A DNA stretch of 6,055 nt from JAKAKT01 sp041305385 (GTDB lineage Archaea > Micrarchaeota > Micrarchaeia > Burarchaeales > JAKAKT01): NCBI GenBank assembly GCA_041305385.1, contig JBFYLO010000013.1:1-6055 (forward strand). The letters run 5' to 3'. The position numbers and the translations under genes were made by a program. The notes beneath the pieces are model-generated. The model did no database searches and had not been told where the DNA came from. It saw only the letters and a program-made list of their open reading frames with translations. This document shows positions 1-5,384 of the stretch, piece by piece (the stretch's first letter is position 1; the number at the start of each line of letters is the position of its first letter).

Positions 1-617
1 ATTGTTTTCGTTCCTTTTGATGCGACTTCGCGGGATTTTACTAAAACTCCCGTGAAATTTTGATATTTCCGCATATGCAAGATGCCATCCAAGTCAGAAT
101 AATCGTCTCCGATGAAAAGCACTCTCCGATTAGGGTTGCACTTGACAATCGCTTCCAAGGTTTCATGTTTTGCCCTTGCTGATGCGGGTAGGAATTCGAA
201 AGCCATTCTCCCTTCCAAAACCCTAATGCTTTTCCCGGCTGTTTTGGCAAAAGAAGCGAGGTGTCGTTTCAATTTCGGAGCATTTCGATAGTGAAGGGTG
301 AAACCTAGAGGCTTCTCCTCGACCACGCCCCGCGTCATTCCAAAAAGCTGAATTGCCCGTTTCTTTAGACCCACAATGCCTGGGCTTGTTGCGTTGGCCT
401 TGTTTCCGTGCAGCCCGAGGATACGGATTTTCAACCCCCCTATCCGCTTCTTCACGAAAGAAGCCGGGCGCCCAGTGAGGATTTCGACTTCAGCTTTTTT
501 CGATAGTTTCCGCAGATTTTCCAGGTCATTGACCCTGATTCTGGCTTTTTCTGGGTTCGAGACGATTGGAGCTAGCGTTCCATCGAAATCAAGAATTACG
601 AGTGGTTTTTGCTTCAT
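1..617 (-). CDS. otsB: Trehalose-6-phosphate phosphatase-like HAD hydrolase (OtsB family), 3' end cut by window edge
   Basis: An open frame of 205 codons runs off the left edge. The predicted enzyme is a soluble Mg2+-dependent phosphatase that removes phosphate from trehalose 6-phosphate. Visible motifs are the HAD nucleophile block DFDGTLAPI (Asp10 and Asp12), motif II LTGRP (Thr48, Arg50), LHG (residues 69-71), the OtsB cap signature EEKPLGFTLHYR (100-111), EFLP (141-144) followed by Lys150, and motif III/IV FIGDDYSD (168-175, Asp171, Asp172, Asp175). The HYR, EFLP and GDDYSD set points to OtsB rather than to sucrose- or mannosylglycerate-phosphate phosphatases. Archaeal OtsB proteins are about 230 residues, so only a short C-terminal piece should be missing. 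The ATG leaves nine residues before the nucleophile, normal for the family, and has GGTG and AGGAG upstream. It diverges from an MscS-like gene, with a trehalose-synthase-like glycosyltransferase nearby. The family is secure; the exact disaccharide phosphate is inferred. Confidence 0.87.
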   Translation of the reverse strand, partial: MKQKPLVILDFDGTLAPIVSNPEKARIRVNDLENLRKLSKKAEVEILTGRPASFVKKRIGGLKIRILGLHGNKANATSPGIVGLKKRAIQLFGMTRGVVEEKPLGFTLHYRNAPKLKRHLASFAKTAGKSIRVLEGRMAFEFLPASARAKHETLEAIVKCNPNRRVLFIGDDYSDLDGILHMRKYQNFTGVLVKSREVASKGTKT

Positions 618-628
618 TCTCCTGCACC

Positions 629-643
629 CAGTCTAATAGACTG
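629..643. promoter_or_regulatory. Perfect 15-bp inverted repeat in the otsB / MscS-like divergent promoter
   Basis: CAGTCTAATAGACTG has two 7-base arms around one central A. It covers the predicted otsB start site (about 637) and lies about 53 bases upstream of the predicted plus-strand start site. A dimeric helix-turn-helix regulator bound here would block otsB initiation and could act on the MscS-like gene from upstream. No regulator can be named. It is too short and too close to the start to be a convincing terminator. Confidence 0.45.
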
Positions 644-659
644 ACTAGCTCCAAAAAAC

Positions 660-667
660 TTAAATAA
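660..667. promoter_or_regulatory. TATA box shared by otsB and the first MscS-like gene
   Basis: TTAAATAA is centred at about 663.5, 26 bases before the ATG at 689 on the plus strand. That predicts a leaderless mRNA for the MscS-like gene, which also lacks a Shine-Dalgarno. An A-rich stretch just upstream (653-658) could serve as the BRE. Read on the minus strand, TTATTTAA predicts initiation near 637, giving otsB a leader of about 20 bases that carries GGTG (628-625) and AGGAG (623-619). One box may therefore serve both directions, or otsB may use a box not recognised here. The call rests on archaeal TATA spacing rules only. Confidence 0.55.
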
Positions 668-688
668 GATAGCGCCGATAGCCAACTC

Positions 689-1537
689 ATGGTCGAATCT
701 CTTTTTGGGCTTAGCCCCGAAATTTCGAAAATCCTGGCCGTGATAGCGATTGCCTTGGGGGGCCTTGTGGTTGGCCATCTCGTGGAATACATCGCGATTA
801 AGTTTTCGGAACGCATGGGACTAAGAAGGCATATGCGCTTTGGCCTCGAGAAACAGTTTGAGAGAGTCGGTGTAAACGCGGACGTAGTCGGCTTTTTCGG
901 AAAGATAATGAAATACATCGTTTATTTGGCGGCTATCCTCTTCATATTCGAAACTTTAGACATAAAGACATTCACCGAATTCCTGCGCGGCGCGCTGATG
1001 TTCACCCCGAACATTGTTGCCGCGATAGCCATCATAATATTTGGCAGCGTGATAACCGAGTTTGCTACCGACATAATAAAGTTCTCCATCAAGTCAAATG
1101 GCGTAGACGCCCTTTTAGAAGAAGCCGGCGTAAAGTTCAAGGTATCAAATACAGCGTCCGCCTTCGTGAGATACTTCCTTTACTCAGTTATACTGGTAAT
1201 CGCACTGACTCAGCTGGGCCTTCAGGTTCTCGAACTTATGATTCTCCTGTCAATCCTTTGGCTCGTAATGGTCTCTACGCTTGCGCTGTTTGTGATTTTC
1301 GGGCTTAAGGAGATGCTTCCAGACATATTCGCCGGCATGTACATCCGCAGTTCCAAACGGCTGATTGCAGGCGACAGACTCTCTTTCGGGCAAGTCAAAG
1401 GGGGCATCAAGAAAGTCGGATTCGTAAGCACGGAAGTTGAAGTGGGAAAAGAAATTGCATACGTCCCCAACGGCCAGCTCCTCAAGGGGCATTACACAGT
1501 TTTTCGCGTTCCTCGCAAAGCCCCCGATACATCCTGA
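689..1537 (+). CDS. MscS-related membrane channel with extra transmembrane helices and no C-terminal cage domain
   Basis: This 282-residue membrane protein is probably a mechanosensitive or small-conductance channel. Hydrophobic helices lie at about 12-37, 72-90, 104-123, 159-176 and 181-206. The segment at 104-140 (TPNIVAAIAIIIFGSVI, then SNGVD) resembles the 'conserved TM helix' repeat of CmpX/YkuT-type MscS relatives. Residues 207-267 form a recognisable MscS beta domain: LPDIFAGMYI, AGDRL, KKVGFVSTEVE and YVPNGQLL (Pro260, Asn261). These align with the same elements of the canonical MscS encoded at 2904-3980. The protein stops about 20 residues after PNG, so the alpha/beta C-terminal vestibule is absent. 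The pore-lining helix also lacks the Gly/Ala pattern of MscS. The ATG fits a leaderless transcript. The 3' end overlaps the convergent glycosyltransferase gene by 56 bases. Family membership is likely, but gating by membrane tension is not shown. Confidence 0.8.
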   Translation: MVESLFGLSPEISKILAVIAIALGGLVVGHLVEYIAIKFSERMGLRRHMRFGLEKQFERVGVNADVVGFFGKIMKYIVYLAAILFIFETLDIKTFTEFLRGALMFTPNIVAAIAIIIFGSVITEFATDIIKFSIKSNGVDALLEEAGVKFKVSNTASAFVRYFLYSVILVIALTQLGLQVLELMILLSILWLVMVSTLALFVIFGLKEMLPDIFAGMYIRSSKRLIAGDRLSFGQVKGGIKKVGFVSTEVEVGKEIAYVPNGQLLKGHYTVFRVPRKAPDTS

Positions 1538-2768
1538 CGTGCTTCTCATACCCCTCTTTTTTTAGGTAATCAACGTATTCCCTGCCAGTGCTTCCCATCT
1601 TCTCCCTGAGCTGCTTGTTGAGCGCGATTGCGATTATTTTTTCCGCAAGCCCGTCGCTATCGCCTGCCGTGAAGAGGAAGCCGTTCTCCCCTTCTTTTAT
1701 CTGGACCATGAGCCCTCCGACCCTGGAGCCGATTACTGCCTTCTCAAAAAGCATTCCTTCCGTAACAGTTAAGCCAAAACCTTCCTGGAAAGATGGCTGG
1801 ATGACTACGTCAGAGGCTGCGTAAAGCTTGTTCACTTCGCCATCAGGCAAGTACCCGGTGAACTTCACTTTCTCGCCAAGACCAAGTTCGTCCACTGCGT
1901 CGAGCAATTTTTTGTGCATGCCGCCCCTCTCTTTTTTGAGCAGTTCCTGGGAGAATGAGCCGTTGCCAACGAAAACGCATTTAGCGTTCGGCACCTCCGC
2001 AGCCACTTTCTTCATTGCCCTCACGAGGACCTCCTGCCCTTTCCTCGGGTCCATGCGGCTGACGCACAGGACCAGGAATTCGTCTTCCGCTATCCCGAGC
2101 TTTTTCCTCGCGTCATTCTCACCCTGGAGAACATAATCTATAGGGTCGATGAACGGATGGATGAGAGCTATTTTTTTTTCCTCAAGACCAGAGGCAGTTG
2201 CAGTGTCCACGTACTCCTGCGTCGATAGCACTACGCGGTCGTATCCTTTCATGTAATTTATTATGAAGTTCTTCCACGCGGGGTTCATGCTGCTCGTGAA
2301 CGGTATGTGCCAGGTGAAAACAGTGGGAACGCCAAGCTCTTTGCCGATTCCTGAAAGCGGAAGAAGCTGGAAGTCGTGTATGTGCAGTATGTCAAACGGC
2401 TTGTATTCGTATATGTCCTCTATGTACTCGTGTATCCGCGAGTTTATTGAGCAATAGCCCTCAAAACCGGGGGTTTTCTCTGGTTCCACAACCTGGCCAT
2501 ACGTGTGGGTTGCGTTAAGCAACGACTCCTTGAAACCCATATATCCGGCAATAGCATCTTCGCCAAGCCTTTCAATGTCAGCGCGCACGAGCTGAATCCC
2601 GCTGCTGAAGTCCACTGCGCCTATGTTTGAAGTCTTGAAGTGCACGACCCGAAACTCGTGGCCGTCCTTTACGAACTGCCTCCCGAGGGCATTCACGTAC
2701 TTGGTAAGCCCGCCCATGTAAGGAAGGAAAGACTGACTGACGCTGCAAATGCTGAGATAATCCTTCAT
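1482..2768 (-). CDS. GT4 family glycosyltransferase, TreT-like (probable trehalose or related disaccharide synthesis)
   Basis: A 428-residue retaining GT-B glycosyltransferase, cytoplasmic, predicted to move glucose or a similar sugar from a nucleotide donor. The N-terminal Rossmann domain begins LSICSVSQSFLP with the Gly-Gly donor-loop pair (19-20), followed by HDFQLLP (131-137) and HIPFTSS (154-160). HPFIDP (204-209) resembles the PSIDP of archaeal TreT. The C-terminal domain has the sugar-nucleotide residues Arg238 and Lys243 in SRMDPRKG, and the EX7E motif EGFGLTVTE (Glu329, Glu337). The GG..QI..GENGFLF stretch also matches TreT. TreT is about 415 residues, a good length match. The nearby OtsB phosphatase supports a trehalose role, though a sucrose-phosphate or other disaccharide synthase is possible. 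The frame stays open to an ATG at 2834, and another lies at 2792. I chose 2768 because the first strand follows directly, and the divergent TATA box puts the start site near 2827, downstream of the 2834 ATG. Confidence 0.82.
   Translation of the reverse strand: MKDYLSICSVSQSFLPYMGGLTKYVNALGRQFVKDGHEFRVVHFKTSNIGAVDFSSGIQLVRADIERLGEDAIAGYMGFKESLLNATHTYGQVVEPEKTPGFEGYCSINSRIHEYIEDIYEYKPFDILHIHDFQLLPLSGIGKELGVPTVFTWHIPFTSSMNPAWKNFIINYMKGYDRVVLSTQEYVDTATASGLEEKKIALIHPFIDPIDYVLQGENDARKKLGIAEDEFLVLCVSRMDPRKGQEVLVRAMKKVAAEVPNAKCVFVGNGSFSQELLKKERGGMHKKLLDAVDELGLGEKVKFTGYLPDGEVNKLYAASDVVIQPSFQEGFGLTVTEGMLFEKAVIGSRVGGLMVQIKEGENGFLFTAGDSDGLAEKIIAIALNKQLREKMGSTGREYVDYLKKEGYEKHVRMYRGLCEEREKLCNAP
1557..1563 (+). 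terminator. Oligo-T run after the first MscS-like gene (possible archaeal terminator)
   Basis: Seven T residues follow a C-rich stretch 20 bases past the TGA at 1535-1537. Archaeal RNA polymerase often terminates at such runs without a hairpin. The run lies inside the antisense glycosyltransferase gene, where it encodes a Lys-Lys pair, so it could be coincidental. Confidence 0.35.
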
Positions 2769-2846
2769 GAGTTTGTTAAGATTGAAAAGCATATGACGTT
2801 TTCGGTTCCGCAATCCAGGAGGCTGATACGACAATCGTGAAACAGG

Positions 2847-2858
2847 AAAATATAAATT
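2847..2858. promoter_or_regulatory. Divergent TATA box for the canonical MscS gene and the glycosyltransferase
   Basis: AAAATATAAATT is preceded on the plus strand by CAGGAAA, a plausible purine-rich BRE. Centred near 2853, it predicts plus-strand initiation around 2879-2880 and a leader of about 24 bases for the MscS gene. On the minus strand ATTTATATTTT would start transcription around 2827, upstream of the 2792 and 2768 start codons but inside the 2834 version. The plus-strand match, with its BRE, is the stronger. Confidence 0.6.
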
Positions 2859-2859
2859 A

Positions 2860-2878
2860 CATAATGATTATCATTTCA
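2860..2878. promoter_or_regulatory. Fur-box-like palindrome between TATA box and start site of the canonical MscS gene
   Basis: The core AATGATTATCATT (2863-2875) is a perfect inverted repeat of 6+1+6 bases. The 19-mer CATAATGATTATCATTTCA matches the classical Fur-box consensus (GATAATGATTATCATTATC in this orientation) at 15 of 19 positions. It lies between the predicted TATA box and the predicted start site near 2880, the usual place for an archaeal repressor operator. The site is A/T-rich, so chance resemblance is possible, and no Fur or DtxR-family gene is in the window. The palindrome is certain; the metal-regulator reading is inference. Confidence 0.45.
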
Positions 2879-2893
2879 GTCTCCATTTTTGAC

Positions 2894-2898
2894 AGGTG
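2894..2898 (+). promoter_or_regulatory. Shine-Dalgarno that decides the MscS start at 2904
   Basis: AGGTG, matching the archaeal GGTG core, lies five bases before the ATG at 2904. It supports that ATG over the in-frame TTG at 2889, which lies upstream of the ribosome site. Confidence 0.6.
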
Positions 2899-2903
2899 TC
2901 GTC

Positions 2904-3980
2904 ATGTTTGAAGGGCTTGTGCCAAGTGATGGAATCCTGGTTCGGTCGGTTTCACTAGCATTGGCGCTGGCAGCCGGGTTTATTTTTGCAAAATTCGCGA
3001 ATTTCGGGATAAAAAAGACCGCAAAGCATTTTGTCCAGAAAACGGAAACAATCCTCGATGACTTACTGCTCGATGCGCTTGACCTCCCAATCACGATTGG
3101 CATCACGCTTGCGGTTTTCTATGCCGCAATAATCTTCAGCGGCTTGAATCAGCCGATCCTCGATACTGCTTTGCGCGAAGCAGTCATACTCCTCGGCGCA
3201 TTTACGCTTTACAAAATAATCGGCGCCCTGCTCCACTGGTACGCTGTCGAGGTTGCGCCGACAAAAAATCTCTCAATGGGCGGAATGGAGAAGACGGCAG
3301 GGCGTATTGCGGGTTTCGTCATATTCTCGGTGGCCGTGATAATGGCCCTCGATACCGCAGGCGTGGAGGTTACTCCTCTGGTTGCCTCATTGGGCATAGC
3401 CGGGCTCGCAGTAGCTCTGGCGTTCCAGGATACGCTCAGCAATTTCTTCGCCGGAGTCTATATCTCGATTGACAGGCCGTTCAAGGAGGGCGACTACATC
3501 CTGCTGGACAGCGGGCAGGAAGGTTACATAACGAAAATCGGGTGGAGGAGCACCAAGATAAAAATGCTCGCAAACAACACGATTATCGTCCCGAACTCGA
3601 AACTGGCTTCGAGCATCATAGTCAACTATTACTCCCCGGATAGGGAGATGGGCATAACAGTGCCGGTTTCCGTGAGCTACGAGTCGGACCTCGCCAGGGT
3701 GGAGAAAGTGACGGTTGAAGTCGCGGCCGAGACGCTGAAAAGCACAACGGGCGCAGTCAAGGACTTCAAGCCGTTCATACGCTACACCGCATTCGCGGAT
3801 TCTGGGATAAATTTCAACGTTATATTGCGGGTCGGAGAATACGCTGACAAGTTCCTAGTGACTCACGAATTTATCAAGGCGCTGCACGCGAGATACGCGA
3901 AGGAGGGAATAGAAATACCCTACCCGAAGAGGCATGTCTACGTGGAACAAATAGGAAAAAAAGGGAAGCCCAACCTATGA
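2904..3980 (+). CDS. mscS: Canonical MscS-family mechanosensitive channel
   Basis: A 358-residue inner-membrane channel expected to open under membrane tension and release ions and small solutes on hypo-osmotic shock. Hydrophobic segments lie at about 12-34, 61-79, 91-113, 134-152 and 156-186. The last is the pore helix, with a Gly/Ala pattern (SLGIAGLAVALAFQDTLSNFF), followed by AGVYISIDRPFKEGDYI. The beta domain includes GYITKIGWRSTKIK and the hallmark IIVPNSKL (228-234, Pro230, Asn231). An intact C-terminal alpha/beta domain follows, ending near IEIPYPKRHVYVEQIG. The extra N-terminal helices match archaeal MscMJ/MscMJLR-type proteins of about 350 residues rather than E. coli MscS (286). 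The ATG at 2904 has a Shine-Dalgarno. The gene is divergent from the glycosyltransferase, shares a promoter region with a Fur-like palindrome, and overlaps the convergent antiporter gene by six bases. Confidence 0.93.
   Translation: MFEGLVPSDGILVRSVSLALALAAGFIFAKFANFGIKKTAKHFVQKTETILDDLLLDALDLPITIGITLAVFYAAIIFSGLNQPILDTALREAVILLGAFTLYKIIGALLHWYAVEVAPTKNLSMGGMEKTAGRIAGFVIFSVAVIMALDTAGVEVTPLVASLGIAGLAVALAFQDTLSNFFAGVYISIDRPFKEGDYILLDSGQEGYITKIGWRSTKIKMLANNTIIVPNSKLASSIIVNYYSPDREMGITVPVSVSYESDLARVEKVTVEVAAETLKSTTGAVKDFKPFIRYTAFADSGINFNVILRVGEYADKFLVTHEFIKALHARYAKEGIEIPYPKRHVYVEQIGKKGKPNL
3956..3962 (-). terminator. Oligo-T run after the CPA2 antiporter gene (possible archaeal terminator)
   Basis: Seven A residues on the plus strand read as T7 on the minus strand, 12 bases past the antiporter stop (3975-3977). 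The run lies in the Lys codons near the end of the MscS gene, so it may be there for coding reasons. It parallels the T-run at 1557-1563 in the other convergent pair. Confidence 0.35.
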
Positions 3981-5288
3981 CGAAGTACGCAGCTGTTCCT
4001 TTTTCAGGAGCGGCTGCATCAGGAAAGGTGTCAGGAAAGCAGTTAGGAACGCCATTGCAGCGATAATCGTGTACTGCTCCTGGTTCAGCGCGCCTTTTGA
4101 CAGTCCTATGAGCCCGACGATGAGTGCGACTTCTCCTCTTGGTGACATCCCCAGCCCAACCAGCGCAGTTTCGAATGGTTTCAGCTTTATGAGCAGCCCG
4201 CCAATTCCACAGCCGATTAGCTTGCTTAGAATCGCAATAGCCGTTATCACGAGAATTGGAACCAGGAACTCGCCCAGCGCAGCAACATCAACTAGCATCC
4301 CAAGAGAGATGAAGAATATGGGAGCAAAGACCAGTTCGAGAACCTCCGTCCTCTCCCCTATTTTTTGAAGATGCCTGCTGTTGTTAAGAAGTATTCCCGC
4401 CAAAAACGCGCCAACGATGCTTGAAAGGCCTATGAACTCGGCGATATACGCGTAAGCAAAGGCAAAGGAAAGGGCTACGAGAAGGTTTTTCGCGTCGAAC
4501 TCGCCCTTGTCAATGATTTTTTTCACGAATTCCCGCCCAACAACCACCCCTCCGATAAGGAAAACGAGGGTGTTCGCTACTACTTGGAGAATTGGGCCGA
4601 GGTCCATTGAGCCGGTAGAGAATACTGCGGCGAATGAGAGGACAAGCAGGCCGAGTATATCGTCGATTATAGCCGCTCCAAGTATGATTTCTGCAAACCT
4701 CGTCTTCAGGAGCCCGTAGTCCTTGAGCAGGGCGACGGTAATCCCAACGCTAGTCGCAACGAGGGCTGCCCCGAGGAACATCCCGTACGCCAAGTTCTCT
4801 CCGGTGAGTACTGCGTAACCGTAACCAGCCAAAAACGGAACTACAACTCCCAACAGGGCTACAAGCCCATTTTCTAGGTTGAAAATCCTCCCAAACTTCA
4901 CGTGGAGTCCGACCTTCAAAAGTATGAAGATAGCCCCGAGCTGCCCGAAAACCTGTATGATTTTCTCGTCGGCTATAAATTCGGGGGTCGCCTTTGGCAG
5001 GAGCGGAACCAGACTGGAGATGAGCGGCCACGCAACCTCGAGAAAGCTATTGCTGAGCAGAACCCCGAGTATAAGGAGCAGGACCACTGAAGGCTGTTTT
5101 AAGTATAAGACTGCGATTTCAGCGACCATCGCAAGGAGCAGGATGAAGCTGATTTCGAAGAAAAGGTGCTTCTCGCCCTCCATGTGGCCGAAAATGCTGG
5201 CCCTGATCACTGAGAAAAACAAAAGGGCGAATAGCCCTACTAGTATTATTAGAAGTAAAGGTGAAATCCGTTCGCGTATCTTTTTCAT
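3975..5288 (-). CDS. CPA2-family Na+/H+ antiporter (NapA/KefB-like) with Asp-Asp ion site, no regulatory domain
   Basis: A 437-residue membrane protein with about 13-14 hydrophobic segments, expected to exchange cytoplasmic Na+ (or K+) for H+. Family marks include LKQPSVVLLLILGVLLS (63-79), ATSVGIT (178-184, the unwound crossing helix), GAAIIDDILGL (204-214, ion-binding Asp209 and Asp210), FFISLGMLVD (325-334), Lys356 in the likely position of the NapA salt-bridge Lys, and SPRGEVALIVGLIGLSKG (382-399). In characterised members an Asp-Asp pair goes with electrogenic 2H+:1Na+ exchange. The protein ends just after the last helix, with no TrkA-N or TrkA-C domain, unlike KefB/KefC. One extra hydrophobic helix (about 10-28) precedes the usual first helix. 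The ATG fits a leaderless mRNA. The gene is divergent from a second antiporter gene. The family is secure; the cation is inferred. Confidence 0.92.
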   Translation of the reverse strand: MKKIRERISPLLLIILVGLFALLFFSVIRASIFGHMEGEKHLFFEISFILLLAMVAEIAVLYLKQPSVVLLLILGVLLSNSFLEVAWPLISSLVPLLPKATPEFIADEKIIQVFGQLGAIFILLKVGLHVKFGRIFNLENGLVALLGVVVPFLAGYGYAVLTGENLAYGMFLGAALVATSVGITVALLKDYGLLKTRFAEIILGAAIIDDILGLLVLSFAAVFSTGSMDLGPILQVVANTLVFLIGGVVVGREFVKKIIDKGEFDAKNLLVALSFAFAYAYIAEFIGLSSIVGAFLAGILLNNSRHLQKIGERTEVLELVFAPIFFISLGMLVDVAALGEFLVPILVITAIAILSKLIGCGIGGLLIKLKPFETALVGLGMSPRGEVALIVGLIGLSKGALNQEQYTIIAAMAFLTAFLTPFLMQPLLKKEQLRTSS

Positions 5289-5294
5289 GGGTAG

Positions 5295-5335
5295 CCTAAG
5301 ATTCTTTTGTTTAATAAAATTTCTGTCATCTTAGG
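5295..5335. repeat. 8-bp inverted repeat flanking the CPA2 antiporter TATA box
   Basis: CCTAAGAT (5295-5302) and ATCTTAGG (5328-5335) are exact reverse complements 25 bases apart. The arm starts are 33 bases apart, about three helical turns, placing both on the same face of DNA. The TATA box lies between them and the predicted start site (about 5289) just beyond one arm. This suggests paired sites for a regulator, though an RNA hairpin or chance is possible. Confidence 0.4.
5311..5320 (-). promoter_or_regulatory. TATA box of the CPA2 antiporter gene
   Basis: On the minus strand this reads ATTTTATTAA. Its centre near 5315 lies about 26 bases from 5289, next to the ATG at 5288, so the transcript is predicted to be leaderless. 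No Shine-Dalgarno is seen upstream of the ATG, consistent with this. Confidence 0.55.
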
Positions 5336-5348
5336 TTGCAGATTCACT

Positions 5349-5362
5349 TATACTAATAAATA
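5349..5362 (+). promoter_or_regulatory. TATA-like region of the CPA1 antiporter gene
   Basis: TATACTAATAAATA precedes the ATG at 5385. The TAATAAATA part is centred near 5358, which places the start site at about 5384 and makes the mRNA leaderless. If the TATACTAA part is used instead, the start moves to about 5378. A GTGAG at 5376-5380, four bases before the ATG, could act as a weak Shine-Dalgarno only if transcription starts further upstream. Confidence 0.5.
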
Positions 5363-5377
5363 CTTTGGCGTCAAAGT
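5362..5377. promoter_or_regulatory. TTTG-N4-CAAA inverted repeat between TATA box and CPA1 antiporter start
   Basis: ACTTTGGCGTCAAAGT has 6-base complementary arms around GCGT. It begins at the end of the TATA region and finishes about seven bases before the ATG, a position where a bound repressor would block polymerase. A second pair of arms surrounds this region: TCACTT (5344-5349) and AAGTGA (5374-5379). If the DNA is transcribed through, the 16-mer could also form a small hairpin. Confidence 0.4.
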
Positions 5378-5384
5378 GAGCCAT

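Noticed and set aside
41..250. Minus-strand 69-codon open frame at the left edge
   Set aside because: It lies in another frame within the OtsB-like gene, whose frame carries the conserved EFLP and GDDYSD motifs across the same bases.
689..1537. The first MscS-like gene as a frameshifted pseudogene
   Set aside because: No MscS C-terminal sequence was recognised downstream, and that DNA codes convincingly for the glycosyltransferase on the other strand. The frame is intact, with a good promoter.
1250..1549. Minus-strand 99-codon open frame opposite the end of the MscS-like gene
   Set aside because: It is antisense to the beta domain, shows no family motif, and overlaps the end of the glycosyltransferase gene in a different frame.
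2769..2834. Extension of the glycosyltransferase to the ATG at 2834
   Set aside because: The extra 22 residues are polar and basic with no family match, and the predicted minus-strand start site near 2827 would fall inside this extension. Not fully excluded.
2860..2878. Reading the palindrome as evidence of a bacterial origin
   Set aside because: Fur-like and DtxR-like palindromes also occur in archaea, and the surrounding TATA/BRE arrangement and other promoters are archaeal in style.
2889..2903. TTG at 2889 as the start of the canonical MscS
   Set aside because: The AGGTG ribosome site lies downstream of the TTG and is ideally spaced for the ATG at 2904. The TATA box also predicts a start site only about 10 bases before the TTG.
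4879..5334. A 151-codon plus-strand open frame antisense to the start of the CPA2 antiporter gene
   Set aside because: It is antisense to a clearly coding membrane protein. Its translation is Ser/Arg/Ile-rich with no recognisable motif, as expected of a reverse-strand shadow of hydrophobic codons.
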